DNA of 64,000 nucleotides from Utricularia gibba (taxonomy: Eukaryota > Streptophyta > Magnoliopsida > Lamiales > Lentibulariaceae): NCBI GenBank assembly GCA_002189035.1, contig NEEC01000017.1, forward strand, positions 1,054,001 to 1,118,000, given 5' to 3'. Below, piece after piece: positions 23,801-35,600 of the stretch (positions are counted from its first letter, which is position 1; each line of letters begins with the position of its first letter). Position numbers and translations under genes: made by a program. Below the pieces are notes generated by a model that had not been told where the DNA came from, did no database searches, and saw nothing but the letters and a program-made list of their open reading frames with translations.

Positions 23801-24762
23801 ATTTTTTTTAACTTTTTCGCTATCTTCAGCCACTGGAAGAGGACAAGCACAAACAGCGTCACGCATGAGCACACCACTCAGTAATTCTAGGAATCAGGTT
23901 TCTCGACAGGCAGCGATTCCTCCACCCTCTGATTCATCACCAAATACACAAGGTAACAATATTTAGGGAAGCTACATTTCCCACATAGTTTCTGCATAAT
24001 CCATATGCTTTTTCGCGGTCATCCAAATTTGTCGAAGTGCAGAATATTCGGGTATAATATACTGTACCTCGTTTCATCAGATGATTGAGCAAACAGATTG
24101 CTTTTCAGTATACCATTGTCTGGAATTGCTAGGATTTTCTGTGCATTGATCTTCATGAGCGTCACATCATTCTCTCGCGCAATACTTGATTTTGCAGTAG
24201 ATCTTAGTTATTGTCTGCATGAAAATCAAGCATTAGAGCCCTGCTGTAGAGTTGACTGACATCGACCTTTTTCTCCCTCCCTCCCTGTTTTCCCACATGA
24301 TGAACCAGGTGAACCCTCTATTCCTTGTGCTTCCTGTGGAGCACCTTGCAATCTGCGGACAGCCAACACTCCAGCAAACAGAGGGAGAAGGTTCTATTCA
24401 TGCCGGGACAATGGCTGCAACTTCTTTGTGTACGCCAACTTACTACGATCCATCCCCATCTTTATGTATTGTTATTATCATTCATACTCCATGCCTTGAT
24501 CATTTTCCAACTTCCCACTGGAGTGCAGGTGGGAGGATAATGCAGACATCCGAGGAGCCACCTCGAGACAAGCCCCTGGTAGATCCACGGCTAGCTCGGG
24601 AGGCGTGGCGGAGGTGGCCGGAGTAACAACGGGAGGAGGAGAGCACAAAGAAACGATAGAGGATCATTCGTTTCTGCATCCGGCGAGCCCATTTCTGGTA
24701 GATGCTTCATTTGTGGGGAGGCTTCACACTTCTCAAATGCCTGCCCCAGCCGCAGGAGGTAG
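17865..24762 (+). CDS. TOP3A: DNA topoisomerase 3-alpha (two single-base frame breaks)
   Basis: This is a type IA topoisomerase; with RecQ helicase and RMI1 it dissolves double Holliday junctions. Exons inferred: 17865-18158, 18578-18756, 18839-18911, 19039-19161, 19264-19385, 19457-19529, 19611-19727, 20044-20127, 20259-20438, 20520-20648, 20989-21063, 21185-21274, 21355-21459, 21622-21656, 21831-21960, 22091-22143, 22212-22311, about 22731-22768, 23027-23105, 23320-23391, 23627-23710, 23830-23952, 24309-24429 and 24529-24762. Seen in order: [19 protein letters not shown] and LDCDREGEN, catalytic Tyr near residue 340 in [26 protein letters not shown], a C4 zinc finger starting KCGLC, a GRF finger ([16 protein letters not shown]) and a CCHC knuckle ([14 protein letters not shown]). 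The C4-finger exon lacks one base near 22753, and the last exon lacks one near 24600. Adding both gives 2715 nt (904 residues). Confidence 0.93.
18403..18495. repeat. 30-bp direct repeat in TOP3A intron 1
   Basis: A 30-bp sequence beginning TGTGTTACTCCCACTGTATG occurs at 18403-18432 and again, identical, at 18466-18495, 63 bp apart. It lies wholly within the first intron, far from the splice sites. It is probably a local duplication. Confidence 0.8.
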
Positions 24763-25474
24763 AAGTCTGGGCTGATAAACCAACCCCCTTTAGGTTTGTT
24801 TCATTTTGGTGGGCTTTGAGTGGCTCTTGCTGAGTCAGTCAATTTCCTAAATTTGCTACTTTGAAAAATGATGGTAATATATGGTATTAATCTCATTTAA
24901 GGATCAATTTTATTATATAATAAAATGGTAGAAATGAAATATTTTCGATTTTTTAAATAATAAAGATGGTATTTAGATAATATAATTAAAAAAATGTTCG
25001 AATTAGGATATTAAAATTTATAAATTACCAAATAAATATAATCTACTATTTTTTAATGTATTTATCAAATAGTAATTTTATATCAAAACAAAAATAATAA
25101 TTTAATTTAAAATTTCAACATATCAAGTATTCTAAAAATTAAATTTTATTTAATTTATTGAAAATAGTATATTATTTTTATTTTTAAATAGTAAAAAATA
25201 TATTAAAAATTTTAAATATATTATTTTTTGACAAATAATAGTAACTAAGCTATCATTTTGATAAATAGTAGAAATTGAAAGGTCTATTAAAACTTTAGTT
25301 AAATTTTATTTTGTAATTAAATTTTTTAAGAAGTGTCAAGGGGTGGCAAATTTTTTAATATTTGTCATTTAAAAAATATTTCAAATAGTAAATTATTATA
25401 ATTTTTAATTAAGTAAATAATAGCAAACGGAAATGGAATAAAGAATATTCTTTTTTGGACTTTTTTTCGTAGGG
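24763..25474. other. AT-rich spacer between TOP3A and UGD
   Basis: This contains the TOP3A 3' UTR, then about 600 bp of extremely AT-rich sequence with no coding potential or clear repeat unit. Confidence 0.4.
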
Positions 25475-26218
25475 GTGGCATCGTCATTTGGCGGGGGTAT
25501 TCAGCGGAGGGCAGTTGAGAACTCATTTTCGCGTGTCTGGCTTGCAGTCGGTTTCAACTTCCAACTCAAGGATATTCTTCTGGTGAGCTTACTGGACTTC
25601 CCGATCCGCCGGAATTTGCTACGATTTTCAGCTAAATTTCTCTTAGTCTCCATGTGTCGAGAGTTGTTGGTTTCAGAATGTGAAAATGTGTTGATTATCA
25701 TGTTATTGATTTCTTTGTTTGCAGCTTGACATTCTTCCTTCTTACTTCCTGCGATCGGCATGTTTTCAGTTCACGTAACGTCATGGATTTGGATTTTTGT
25801 ACTTAATGTATCTTCGGTGTGCAGTTAGTTGAGCTGCTGGTGACTGAATTGCTTGGTTGTTTAATCAGATCTGCTTGTGCTAATGTTAAGATTTCGGATT
25901 TTATGGGTTAGACGATTCATGTGAACTGATGCACGGTTTTATGGCGCTTGCTGCTTGAAAATGAATGCTGCGGACTGATGCAGGGGTCCTTGATTCAAGT
26001 AAACATGTAGCTTCATGGATCTGTGTAATTTGGAAATTTAAAGCTTGAAACCAAAAGTAACAGCACATGTTGCTAGAGTTTTGCCTGTGCTGTTACTTTT
26101 GGAGCCACTGGTTATTTGGAAACATGTCACTGAGTGGATTATTTCTATATGCATCTGAAATGTATTTCCGTCTTGTTTGAATGTCTTGTCACCTGCTTTT
26201 TCAGGCAATAAGAGGAAC
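25475..26218 (+). other. Probable UGD 5' leader with intron
   Basis: A likely leader exon ends near 25581 (TTCTG|GTGAGC) and the acceptor TTTTTCAG lies at 26197-26204, 14 bp before the UGD ATG. Plant UGD genes commonly have an intronless CDS with a single leader intron, which fits. The transcription start is not visible. Confidence 0.5.
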
Positions 26219-27660
26219 ATGGTGAAGATTTGCTGTATAGGAGCAGGCTATGTTGGTGGGCCTACAATGGCTGTTATAGCACTAAACTGCCCTTCAATCG
26301 AAGTAGCTGTTGTCGATATTTCTGTTTCTCGCATCCATGCCTGGAACAGTGATCAGCTCCCCATTTATGAGCCTGGTCTTGATGAGGTGGTGAAACAATG
26401 CCGAGACAAGAATCTTTTCTTTAGTACTGAGGTGGAAAAACATGTTAGAGAGGCAGACATCGTCTTTGTCTCTGTTAATACCCCAACAAAGACACGGGGT
26501 CTTGGAGCTGGCAAGGCTGCAGATTTGACTTACTGGGAGAGTGCTGCTCGTATGATTGCTGATGTATCAAAATCAGATAAGATTGTGGTCGAGAAATCAA
26601 CTGTTCCTGTCAAAACAGCTGAGGCCATTGAGAAGATTTTGACTCACAACAGCAAAGGAATAAACTATCAGATTCTCTCAAATCCAGAATTCCTCGCAGA
26701 GGGACTGCAATTCAAGATCTCTTGAAACCAGACAGAGTTCTCATTGGTGGCAGGGAGACTCCTGAGGGTCATAAAGCTGTTCAAGTACTGAAGGAAGTTT
26801 ATGCACAGTGGGTTCCAGAGGATCGCATCATTACAACTAACTTGTGGTCTGCTGAGCTCTCCAAACTTGCTGCCAATGCGTTTTTAGCTCAAAGAATATC
26901 ATCCGTGAATGCCATGTCTGCTCTCTGTGAAGCCACCGGGGCAGATGTCACTCAGGTGTCCTTCGCTGTTGGAAAGGATACAAGAATTGGGCCCAAGTTC
27001 CTCAACGCCAGTGTTGGTTTCGGCGGATCCTGTTTCCAGAAGGACATCCTGAACTTGGTGTACATCTGCGAGTGCAACGGCCTTCCTGAGGTTGCCGAGT
27101 ACTGGAAACAAGTCATCAAAATCAATGATTACCAGAAGGACAGATTCGTCAACCGTGTGGTTGCTTCGATGTTCAACACCGTTTCCAACAAAAAGATCGC
27201 CATTCTGGGGTTCGCCTTCAAGAAAGACACCGGTGACACCAGAGAAACCCCTGCCATTGATGTATGCAAGGGACTGCTGGGTGACAATGCCCACCTTAGC
27301 ATCTACGACCCACAGGTAACTGAAGAGCAGATCCAGCGTGATCTCTCCCTGAACAAATTCGACTGGGACCATCCCCTTCATCTCCAGCCAACCAGTCCTA
27401 AAGCCATCAAGAAGGTCCGAGCCGTGTGGGATGCCTACGAGGCCACAAAGGATGCACATGCTGTATGCATAATCACAGAATGGGATGAGTTCAGGAAGCT
27501 TGACTACCAAAGAATATATGACAACATGCAGAAACCAGCCTTCATCTTCGATGGAAGGAACATCGTGGATGTGAACAAGCTCCGGGAGATGGGTTTCATC
27601 GTCTACTCCATCGGCAAACCTCTGGATCCGTGGCTCAAGGACATGCCTGCAGTTGCATAA
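26219..27660 (+). CDS. UGD: UDP-glucose 6-dehydrogenase (one-base frame break)
   Basis: This cytosolic enzyme oxidises UDP-glucose to UDP-glucuronate with two NAD+, feeding pectin and hemicellulose precursors. The CDS is uninterrupted by introns. The N-terminal NAD-binding motif GAGYVG (residues 8-13) is followed by VAVVDIS and [10 protein letters not shown]. The catalytic Cys is in [10 protein letters not shown] (about residue 272), then [19 protein letters not shown] and a C-terminus [19 protein letters not shown]. The span is 1442 nt, one short of a 480-residue ORF. The break is at about 26704, where the family motif [14 protein letters not shown] reads as NPEFLAEG then LQFKIS and stop; one extra A restores it. 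Both halves are otherwise highly conserved. Taken literally it is a truncated gene; sequence error is more likely. Confidence 0.95.
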
Positions 27661-28378
27661 TTCCCATTTCCCCTCCATTCTTGTTCCAGGTACCCATTCC
27701 ATTCCCTTTCTTTAATACAAGAAAAAGATACTTTCTTTTGCTAGCTTCCTGGAGGTGTGGATGCTTTTTCATCATCGTCCTCTGCCTGTGTAATAAGAAC
27801 TTGGTGAAAGCATGATAAACAATAGAATTGGTAGTATTTGTTAAACCGGCGGTTCAAACGGATGAACCGGATATCATCCACCGGGCGGTGGGTTGAATGC
27901 AAGACTCATCCCACACCCATCGATCACATGGAATAGAAGGAAGCCTTCACAAAAACCCACCATCTTAGCAACATGTTACTATTTCGACACAAGAAAAGTA
28001 ATTTTTTTTTGCATCCCCTTCTTGGTGTGTGTCAAAGATCAGGAACTAATGATTCCTAGAATTGAACGGCGTCGTTCCACCATCCATTTCTATATCGCCC
28101 TTCTCAAGATTTTAATTACATGGATTGGAAAGAAGAAATCCAGGTCCCATGTGGGGCATGTGCATGTGCATGTAGGAGGTGGGGAGGCTACTATGTGTAT
28201 GTGTGCATGCATGGTAGGACTAGGCTCACACACACACATGGCCAAATGTGGCCCATTAAACAAACACTATAAAAAATAATGTGAGGTTTGAGCGACAAAA
28301 GTATTGAGAGGAAGCACATGGCGTGTTCTCTCACGGCCGGTGGCGTAACATAACATGCCATGTGGGGAGGGGAGTATG

Positions 28379-28400
28379 CCCCTGCCCCTGCCCCTGCCCC
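28379..28400. repeat. CCCCTG microsatellite
   Basis: Three full hexamer units of CCCCTG plus a partial fourth lie in a spacer. It is a simple-sequence repeat with no known role here. Confidence 0.85.
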
Positions 28401-28654
28401 TCCCTCCTTTCCATTATTTTACTACTAATATGGCTGCTGTGCTGTGCTGGGCTACGGTGCAGTGTAGCAGCTGCTGCTAGGTATGGTTTCACTGAGTTTG
28501 AATGAATGCAGCATCCTCCCAAATGGTGAAACCCATGCAATCCAATACACCACAAGAATCAATCAATGACGTGAGGGAGGGGGAGACTTCCTTTCCCAAT
28601 CCCAACCCGTGACTGAGAACTCAGAATACAATAGGCAACATAGATAAATGTACT

Positions 28655-28800
28655 GTGGGTACTTTTATAAACAATCTGAAACGGTGATTTTGAAAAATAT
28701 ACACATTATGTGAGAAAATTATCCAACCTGTGTAATGATTTGTACTTAGTGTGTGAAAGATAAATACATGATGAATAATTTTATAAGCAACTTAACTTGA
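28655..28800. repeat. Dispersed AT-rich repeat, copy B
   Basis: This is the partner of 15355-15475. It contains GGGTACTTTTATAAACAA (28657-28674), GATTTTGAAAAATA, TTATGTGAGAAAATTA, TAGTGTGTGAAAGAT and, at the right end, ATTTTATAAGCAACTT. The left and right ends carry related TTTTATAARCAA blocks in direct orientation, suggesting a unit flanked by short direct repeats or a tandem join of two units. Confidence 0.5.
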
Positions 28801-29884
28801 GAGAGAGAGCCTTGCCGTGTCACCGGGAATGCGCCGACACGGATTCAGTATTCAGAGCCCTCCCCCTGTGGCTGTGATTCTCATTAATGTAGTCATGTCA
28901 ACCATATATTTACATACATGACCAATTTATGTGAAATATTGTTATTTTTTTAAAAGTAAAAACAGTTTTTTTTTTCAAAGCACTTTTATTTCTATAATTA
29001 TTTTTGTCAAAAATATTTTTGAATTTGAACTGTCAAAATTATTTATTCAAAAATAACAAAGTATTGCTTTTTTAATCTATTTCTGCTTTTGCGTAAAAAT
29101 ATTAAAATTATTTTTCATCCATCCCCTTCAATAAATCTATTTTTCCAAATCTTTAAAATTATTTTTAATCTCAAATAAAGATGTGTAAATTCAATCAATA
29201 ATCTAATTTCAAGAATATTCGAAACATAGTTTAAAATAATTTTTAATAATTACTCATCTCAAAATTATTTATATTTCTATTCATAGTTTTTCAAAACACA
29301 TGCAACCTATTTTTACTTTTATCAATTATCGCTGTAAAACTATAATAAATAGGTATACAAAATCTTACACAACACTCATTTAATATCTTTAGCTCTCCAT
29401 TTAAAAGATACCATGACTATTCCAAAAAATGTCATTTTACCAAGATCCACATTCAGTTAATTGAACTTTATCCACTTTAGTCATATTTAACATCCCACTT
29501 TTTTAATACTACAATCAAGATTTAGAATGTCACTCCCAAGGTACAATTACAAATACCCCATTTCAGTCAACCCCTTTTTTTCAATTTATTACTATTTTGT
29601 GGGGTCCATGTTGAATATATATATATATTATATTTTTTTCAGGAAATTGACCGGGAGTGAACTGGGCTAACTCTACTATATATTAATATCATAAATGGCC
29701 GCAGTCTTTTTTTTTGGTTTCGAAGGATTGGGGGGAAATTATTAAAAAAAAAAGAAAGAAGGAAAAAATTGCAGGGCGCTTCGATGACTTCTCCGGGTTG
29801 AAATTGATTCTCGCATTTTCTTTTTTTTAATCGCATCTTCTGGTTCATCAACCGCGGGGGACGGACGGAGGCGCGAGCGGTTGT

Positions 29885-30160
29885 CTATAGGCCGTCGTGG
29901 CTTTCTCCTGAGTGAGCGCCGTAGAAATCGACGAGCTTCTGCAGAACGAAGACCTGCCTTTCAAGAAACACAATGTACTCGGCGGTTTCCTGGAAAAGCC
30001 GATCGGGACTGACGTCGGCGTTAGGGATTAGGCTCCGGAGCGCCTCCAGCTTCTCGGACATCAACGCGTCGCCGTCGTGGTGGAGGCGGCGGCAGTGGAT
30101 TCGATTCGGAGATCTTCTCGTCGCAGCGGAGGGCGACGAGATCCTCGGATTCGATCCCAT
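29885..30160 (-). CDS. Small atypical bHLH protein (UPBEAT1/PAR1-like)
   Basis: This is a single-exon gene of 91 codons. An Arg/His/Pro-rich N-terminus (ATRRSPNRIHCRRLHH) is followed by helix 1 (LMSEKLEALRSLIP), a short loop (NADVSPDRLF) and helix 2 (QETAEYIVFLERQVFVLQKL). The basic segment lacks the His-Glu-Arg DNA-contact triad, so it is probably a non-canonical bHLH acting by dimerisation or atypical DNA binding. The FQETAEYI pattern resembles UPBEAT1, a regulator of peroxidase genes in roots, and the IBH1/PAR1 group; I cannot separate these. The ATG at 30160 is the first in frame. Both flanks are long spacers of more than 2 kb, suggesting extended regulatory sequence. Confidence 0.75.
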   Translation of the reverse strand: MGSNPRISSPSAATRRSPNRIHCRRLHHDGDALMSEKLEALRSLIPNADVSPDRLFQETAEYIVFLERQVFVLQKLVDFYGAHSGESHDGL

Positions 30161-32641
30161 CGCGGCTTCGGTTTTAATGGAGGGCAGGACGGCGTAACGG
30201 GTGGCGGTGGAGAATGGCGTTATGGTCTCTGTTTAAGTAAGGGTACCGGAGACAATTGCCACTGGATTTTGAAATAATCACCAAAATGCCATTCTATGTA
30301 TCCCCAGATAAAAAAAACCGTCATTTTGCATATTATTTTTAATCGTTTTGAATTATAACTTATTTGTCATTTTTTTATTATTTAAAACATGAATCACAAT
30401 TATTTCCTTAATTTCGAGACTCCGTACCGTACATGTTCTTGTTCCATGAGAGAGGAAGTTATTTTCAATAATTGGGCTGCAACCGAAAGGGTATTTTAGT
30501 CCAGTTCCGTTCATTGAGAGAGTGTGTGGGCCCACTCCTGAATTCACTTTCTAATTATACATTTGTACAAATAGGGGCATTCGTGTCATTTCGTGCAGGG
30601 AGAGTTCTCCGTACGAGATGGCCTGAGGGGGTATGGAGGCGCACAGGCACAGGCAGGCAGGCACGCCTGCGCATCTGCCATTCCGCCACGTGCCAAAATT
30701 CATAAATAACCTTGAAACTCGGATCCCATCCTCTCTGTACACAGCATCGGTTAAGCTATTGCGGTTCGAGATTCCGGCGACCGGCGGACCGGAAGAAAGA
30801 CAATCAATGTTATGGGGAAGGGCAGGATGGGTATTTACGTCAAGGACACTGGAAAGGACGGAAAATAATCAAGGCAGGAGGCATGTGATCTGAGAATCCC
30901 ATGACTTCTGCTGGGTGGTTTGTATCTTCACTGGGTGTGGGGGTGCCGACCTCCTTGAATTTCCGAAGCTACCCTCGACCCATCTTCCTCGAATGCCTCT
31001 TTCTTTATTCCATGGTATTGGAGGATAAAACAGGGAATGCGTGTGTGTGTTTTGATGCATTTGTGGGTGGCACCGCCTGTGGGATGCACATGGGGGCACA
31101 TGGAAAGACCTTTGTAGCTTTGCATGTGGGAGGGAGGACAGTGAAGCAACTGGTACACCATGTTGTGCACGCACATTCCCTCGATGCCAGGACACCCATC
31201 GGTGAATGCGATTTCTTGCATGTTTTTGGTCTGTGATTTGTCATCTTAATTGAGCGATAATGAATTGGGAATTGGGACTGCTGAGAGGGGAAAGCATTGG
31301 GACATTTGATTTAGAGATCATGTGTTTGTGAACGCTTTGCCCTTGCCAGTCAGACAAGGACGAGCAGTGTGGTTTCTGGAAGTAAAGAAATGATGGAATT
31401 CTTTAAGCTGCTGCTGCTGCTGCTGCTATGGCAAGCATGCCCTGGAAGTAACTGAGCTGATGCAGCAGCCTTTTCATGGATCCCATCGTTGAGCAAAGGA
31501 AGGGTGTGCTGAGACAGAAATGTGAATGGGAACAACTTGGCTCCATATGTTGGCCATTAGGGAGATCATGAGCCTCATCCAGGTCACCAGCGCCTTGCAT
31601 CATAGCAAGTCAACCAGTTCAGCAGCAGCCCACATCTGCAGCTACTCACTGCTTGCTTCTTGTTTCTTAAGTTCAGAAAATCTTACTCCAAATCGGAGCT
31701 TGATCGATCCGCAATGAAAACTGATCATAAAGTTGTCCAAATCTTATGATCCTCTTCCAAGCACTCTTCCTGTTTCTAAAGTTGTGTTCTTTGAACAACA
31801 CCTCAAAATATTTCTATGATCAGCTTCGAATGGTCCCATGGCTCCCACTGGTAGCCTTTTCTATTGACCACTCCCTCTGACGTTTCAGTTGCTCGTTGAA
31901 GAGACTAAAACCCAGCGAAAGAAGCCTTGGTTTAAAAAAATAAAGCCCACCAGTACCTCAACTGTCACAACTGAAATTGACCCAGCAAAAAAGCTAGATG
32001 TATCTCTCCTAGAAATTGCAACTTCGGTTGAAACTTCAAATCACTGCAGCAGCTAATGTCATGCAGTGATAATAATAATAAAGTATTATGTGCTTACAAA
32101 AGAGTTAGATTTGCGGCCTGTCTTTTTCACATTGACCGTGCCGTCATGAAATCAATTGTCTGGGAACAACCTCGTAGTCAGAATGAATAATTAACACCAG
32201 AACATTCCACAGTGTTTTCTATACCTTTTCAGACGTTTCCCTTTACAGGAAGAAAATCCCACTAACATAAAAAGGCCAAGAAAAGGGTACAGGTTGTCAG
32301 TGAAAATGAATTTTAAGTACACAGACAACAGCAGTATGAACAGGGAAAGGCATATGGTGAGGGCAGAGAATCTGAAACCACTTTAATAACATAGGGGACA
32401 CAAATTTAGGGGGACAGTGTAATTCCAAACAATAGCAAATGGAGCCTAGCTTAAGATAGACGATGAACTTCGATCCCATTGGAGATTGATCTATTATGAA
32501 CTAATACAAAGGTTTCCCTGACTAAAAGGGTGAGCTCCTAAATCTTGTTGTCCTTCACAGAAATGAATATATATTATATATATACCATCACTACCTCAAA
32601 AATAGATTAAGGGCCAACTAGCAGCCAACCGCAGTAATGTT
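30161..32641. other. 2.5-kb spacer, no gene supported
   Basis: This contains the bHLH promoter side, a GC-richer block from about 30590 to 31720 with several open frames on both strands that resemble nothing I know, and AT-richer sequence after 31740. The 3' UTR of the next minus-strand gene should lie at its right edge. A non-coding transcript or small-peptide gene near 31390-31720 is possible but unsupported. Confidence 0.35.
31407..31427. repeat. (GCT)7 microsatellite
   Basis: Seven tandem GCT units lie in the spacer. Read on the minus strand it would give polyalanine or polyserine. No convincing gene contains it. Confidence 0.9.
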
Positions 32642-35600
32642 TCACAACGAAAGACAATCTAATTCTTCTGGTATCACCTTTGGCATTGGAGAGGCTGATA
32701 TATATCGTTGGAGATGGCATGGTTTCGGCCCAGAGGATGACCCTTGATCAACTGCACTCTGGTAAGGCCTACTATGGAGCCTAGCAAAACGATTGATAAT
32801 GGAGATCTTTTCCAGTTCCTGGTTTTCAGCTTTGACATCAACCATCAATATACTTTTGTCCAGCCTGCAGCACCATCAAGTTCATAATCAAGTCATCATT
32901 TCCAACATATTAAAGAGTTTGAATAGATAAGTTCATAGCTATAGCTTTAAACAGGAAAAGGGTCATGTCATCACAAGCATCTCGTTCGGTTGTCGGCCAT
33001 GATGACTGACGAGTTAAAATCATTCCTAAGAGCATGAAAGTATATTTTACCTTGACAGATCGGCTTCAATTTTCTTTACTCTACTTTCTAATCCCTTGAC
33101 AATTTTTGAAATGTTAGCATCACTTGTTCTCCCAGGAGTTTTTGGCTTGTCATTTAATCTGTGCAATTTTGAAGGAAAAAATGGGTGAGACAACATAGCT
33201 CATTATACCTACCTTACTTGAGGAAATGGAGCAAATTTATTTACGTCTCGTCAGCATCTGATGATGGCTTGCTTTTCATGTTGCATAACCCTCCTAATAC
33301 TAATCTGGAGGCAAAATATGCCACAGAATCACACATCGAATTGGCATCTTCAGAGAGAATTGCAGCTGGAGCAGGTCGCAAAACTTTCTGAGTAAGTAGT
33401 GTTGTAAAAACAAGCCGCCGTTTTGCTTGAACCACAGGTGGTTCATCGATGATTTCAGCTTCAAGTTTAACCTGATTACAGGCAACCCAAATCAAATGGT
33501 TTAGTTTGAATACTACAGAAACCATTAAAGCCTGGCATTTAGTAGTATTGCCTCACCTCTTCTAGCTTGGAATTTGAAGCCTGTGCCCACTCTAAGTCTT
33601 CCATGCTGCAAAAGCACACACCCTATAATAAGGATTTATAGGAATTTTAATTCCCTTACGACCAAAAAAATGACAACTATAGCTGAACCTGATATTTTGA
33701 AGCCTTGGTGCGTCATTCTTTACTTCTTTATGCCAGGGCATTGTCTCAAATGCAACCACCTTGCGCTTCTTCGCCATGGAAACATCCAAATTCTGAGAAT
33801 TAGCATCAATGGAAGACAGATTGTGTTGGGGCAATAGTCCAGCTAATATGCTGGAAGATGAAGCAGGAGACACTGCATTTCCTTGCAAATTCCCCGTACC
33901 TATCTGAGAGACCAGCTGGCAGTTGTTCAAGGTTCCAACATTCTTAAACCAGGATGGGGCCATTTGCAGACTGACTGGAGATGCAAATGCTCCATTAGAA
34001 GTTTCATTCATGCTGGTGGAATGACTATGGAACTCTGTTTCACGATACATCTCCCCTGGTTGTAAAACCTGAACTTCAGCTGGCGATGACACTCTTCCTG
34101 ACTGATCTTCTTGGGCTTCAGCTGGTGAGCTTCGTTCATTATGTTCTCCACGCATAAGTGCACCATGTGATGTGACATCATTGGCAAGTGTCTGCTGGCT
34201 GTTAGCATCATAACTACTGCCTGACTTCTTATCAATTCCAGAATCTCTAGGAGAAATCACTTGTTGAAATATGGGATTATTCGGATTCAATGGCTGACCC
34301 AAGGCTCTGACTCCAGAAGGAAAAGGAAACACCTCAGTATCCTTTTTATCAGTGTATTGAGAAGGTTGCTGAGATACAGAACAAGATGGTGGAATCAAAT
34401 TATGAACCCTAAATGGGTTCATAGAAACTTCTTTCTCTGATGACTGTTCATTTGGAGATGCTGAATTGGTCTCTAGGTGGCTTGAAGATGAATCATTGGA
34501 CCGAAACAAATTGGAAGGAAACCTGTGAGCTTTTGGAGAAGACAACTCTTGTTGAGAAGAAATATGTTGTGAGGAAGTGGGAGGTCCCATCGGAGTACGA
34601 AAATGCTGTGAGTCAGCAGATACAGCTGATGGCTTAAAATTCGCTTGAGATGGACCTGTATGAACTGGAAATTTGGCAGCCATGTGATTTTGTGGACTTG
34701 AATTCTTAATGTAATCATTCACATACGGACTTTGAATAGATGTGCTACGTGAGTTCCCCTGCAAACGAGCCTACTTTTCAGAATCCGAAACAAGAGAATG
34801 CAGTAAGTGGAAATTTTAAGACATAGAATCTCGAATTCACATTGCATACCACAGGAGAATATGAGGTTCTCGAATTCTGTTGCATTATATCATTTTGCAT
34901 TTCATCCTTGTTAAGCAGCTCGGTCATCCTCCTGTTACAAAAAAAAAAAAAAAAAAAATCGATTATTAGACTAACTGAAGAAAATCTGGTGGTTAAAAGA
35001 TGACTTCAATAAGAAACTCAAAAGACCTTTGAACATTCATATTTTTTCCATGAGAAACAGAAGAAGCCAAAAAAGTTGTTGACATGGGTTCCTCATTGCC
35101 CCCAGAAACCATCTTATGAGGTTCAACAGAAAACCTGTTACCATTCATATGATTAACCTGCAAATTGGGAAAAGTATCATAAGCTCTGAACTTTCAGATG
35201 GAAGTCAATTAATCTTCCGTACTTTTGTTCATATACATGAATGGAAATATAAGAATGGATGCCTCGAACCTGATCAAATGTATCTTGCATACCAGAAGAG
35301 GCAGAGATTGATGTACCCCCATGAAGCCATACTGGTCCTTTTGCCTCATCACCTACAAAAGAACAAAATACTAGCATATTAGCATCAGAGAAACTGCACA
35401 GCGTTGCATAATCATCTAAAAACCACATGCATATTATTTCTCAAAAGCAACTATGCTACAAAACTTGAATTCTTACATTGGAACGGCAAACCATTAGATG
35501 AAGGTAATGTTTGAAACAGCTGAGTCCCTTCAGTAGCAAGGTTTTGCTGAAATTGCCGACCTAAAGGATGGGAAGAGTTGGGCTGCAATTCCTCGTCGCT

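Larger units (their letters stand above)
27661..29884. other. Long spacer with simple repeats, no gene seen
   Basis: This contains the UGD 3' UTR, then a mixed-composition stretch to about 28620 with CATG-rich and CCCCTG repeats, a dispersed repeat copy near 28655, and a very AT-rich part from 28900 to 29830. Small open frames here look random. Confidence 0.4.

Noticed and set aside
26899-27702. 267-codon open frame antisense to UGD
   Set aside because: It is the mirror of a highly conserved, GC-biased coding region and has no domain of its own; UGD motifs on the plus strand explain it.
30869-31244. Several overlapping open frames on both strands
   Set aside because: Three frames are open at once, which reflects low stop density rather than a gene; no splice-consistent protein could be built.
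31407-31640. Possible microRNA hairpin around the GCT repeat
   Set aside because: Complementarity is only between simple CAG/CTG runs and no conserved mature miRNA sequence is present.
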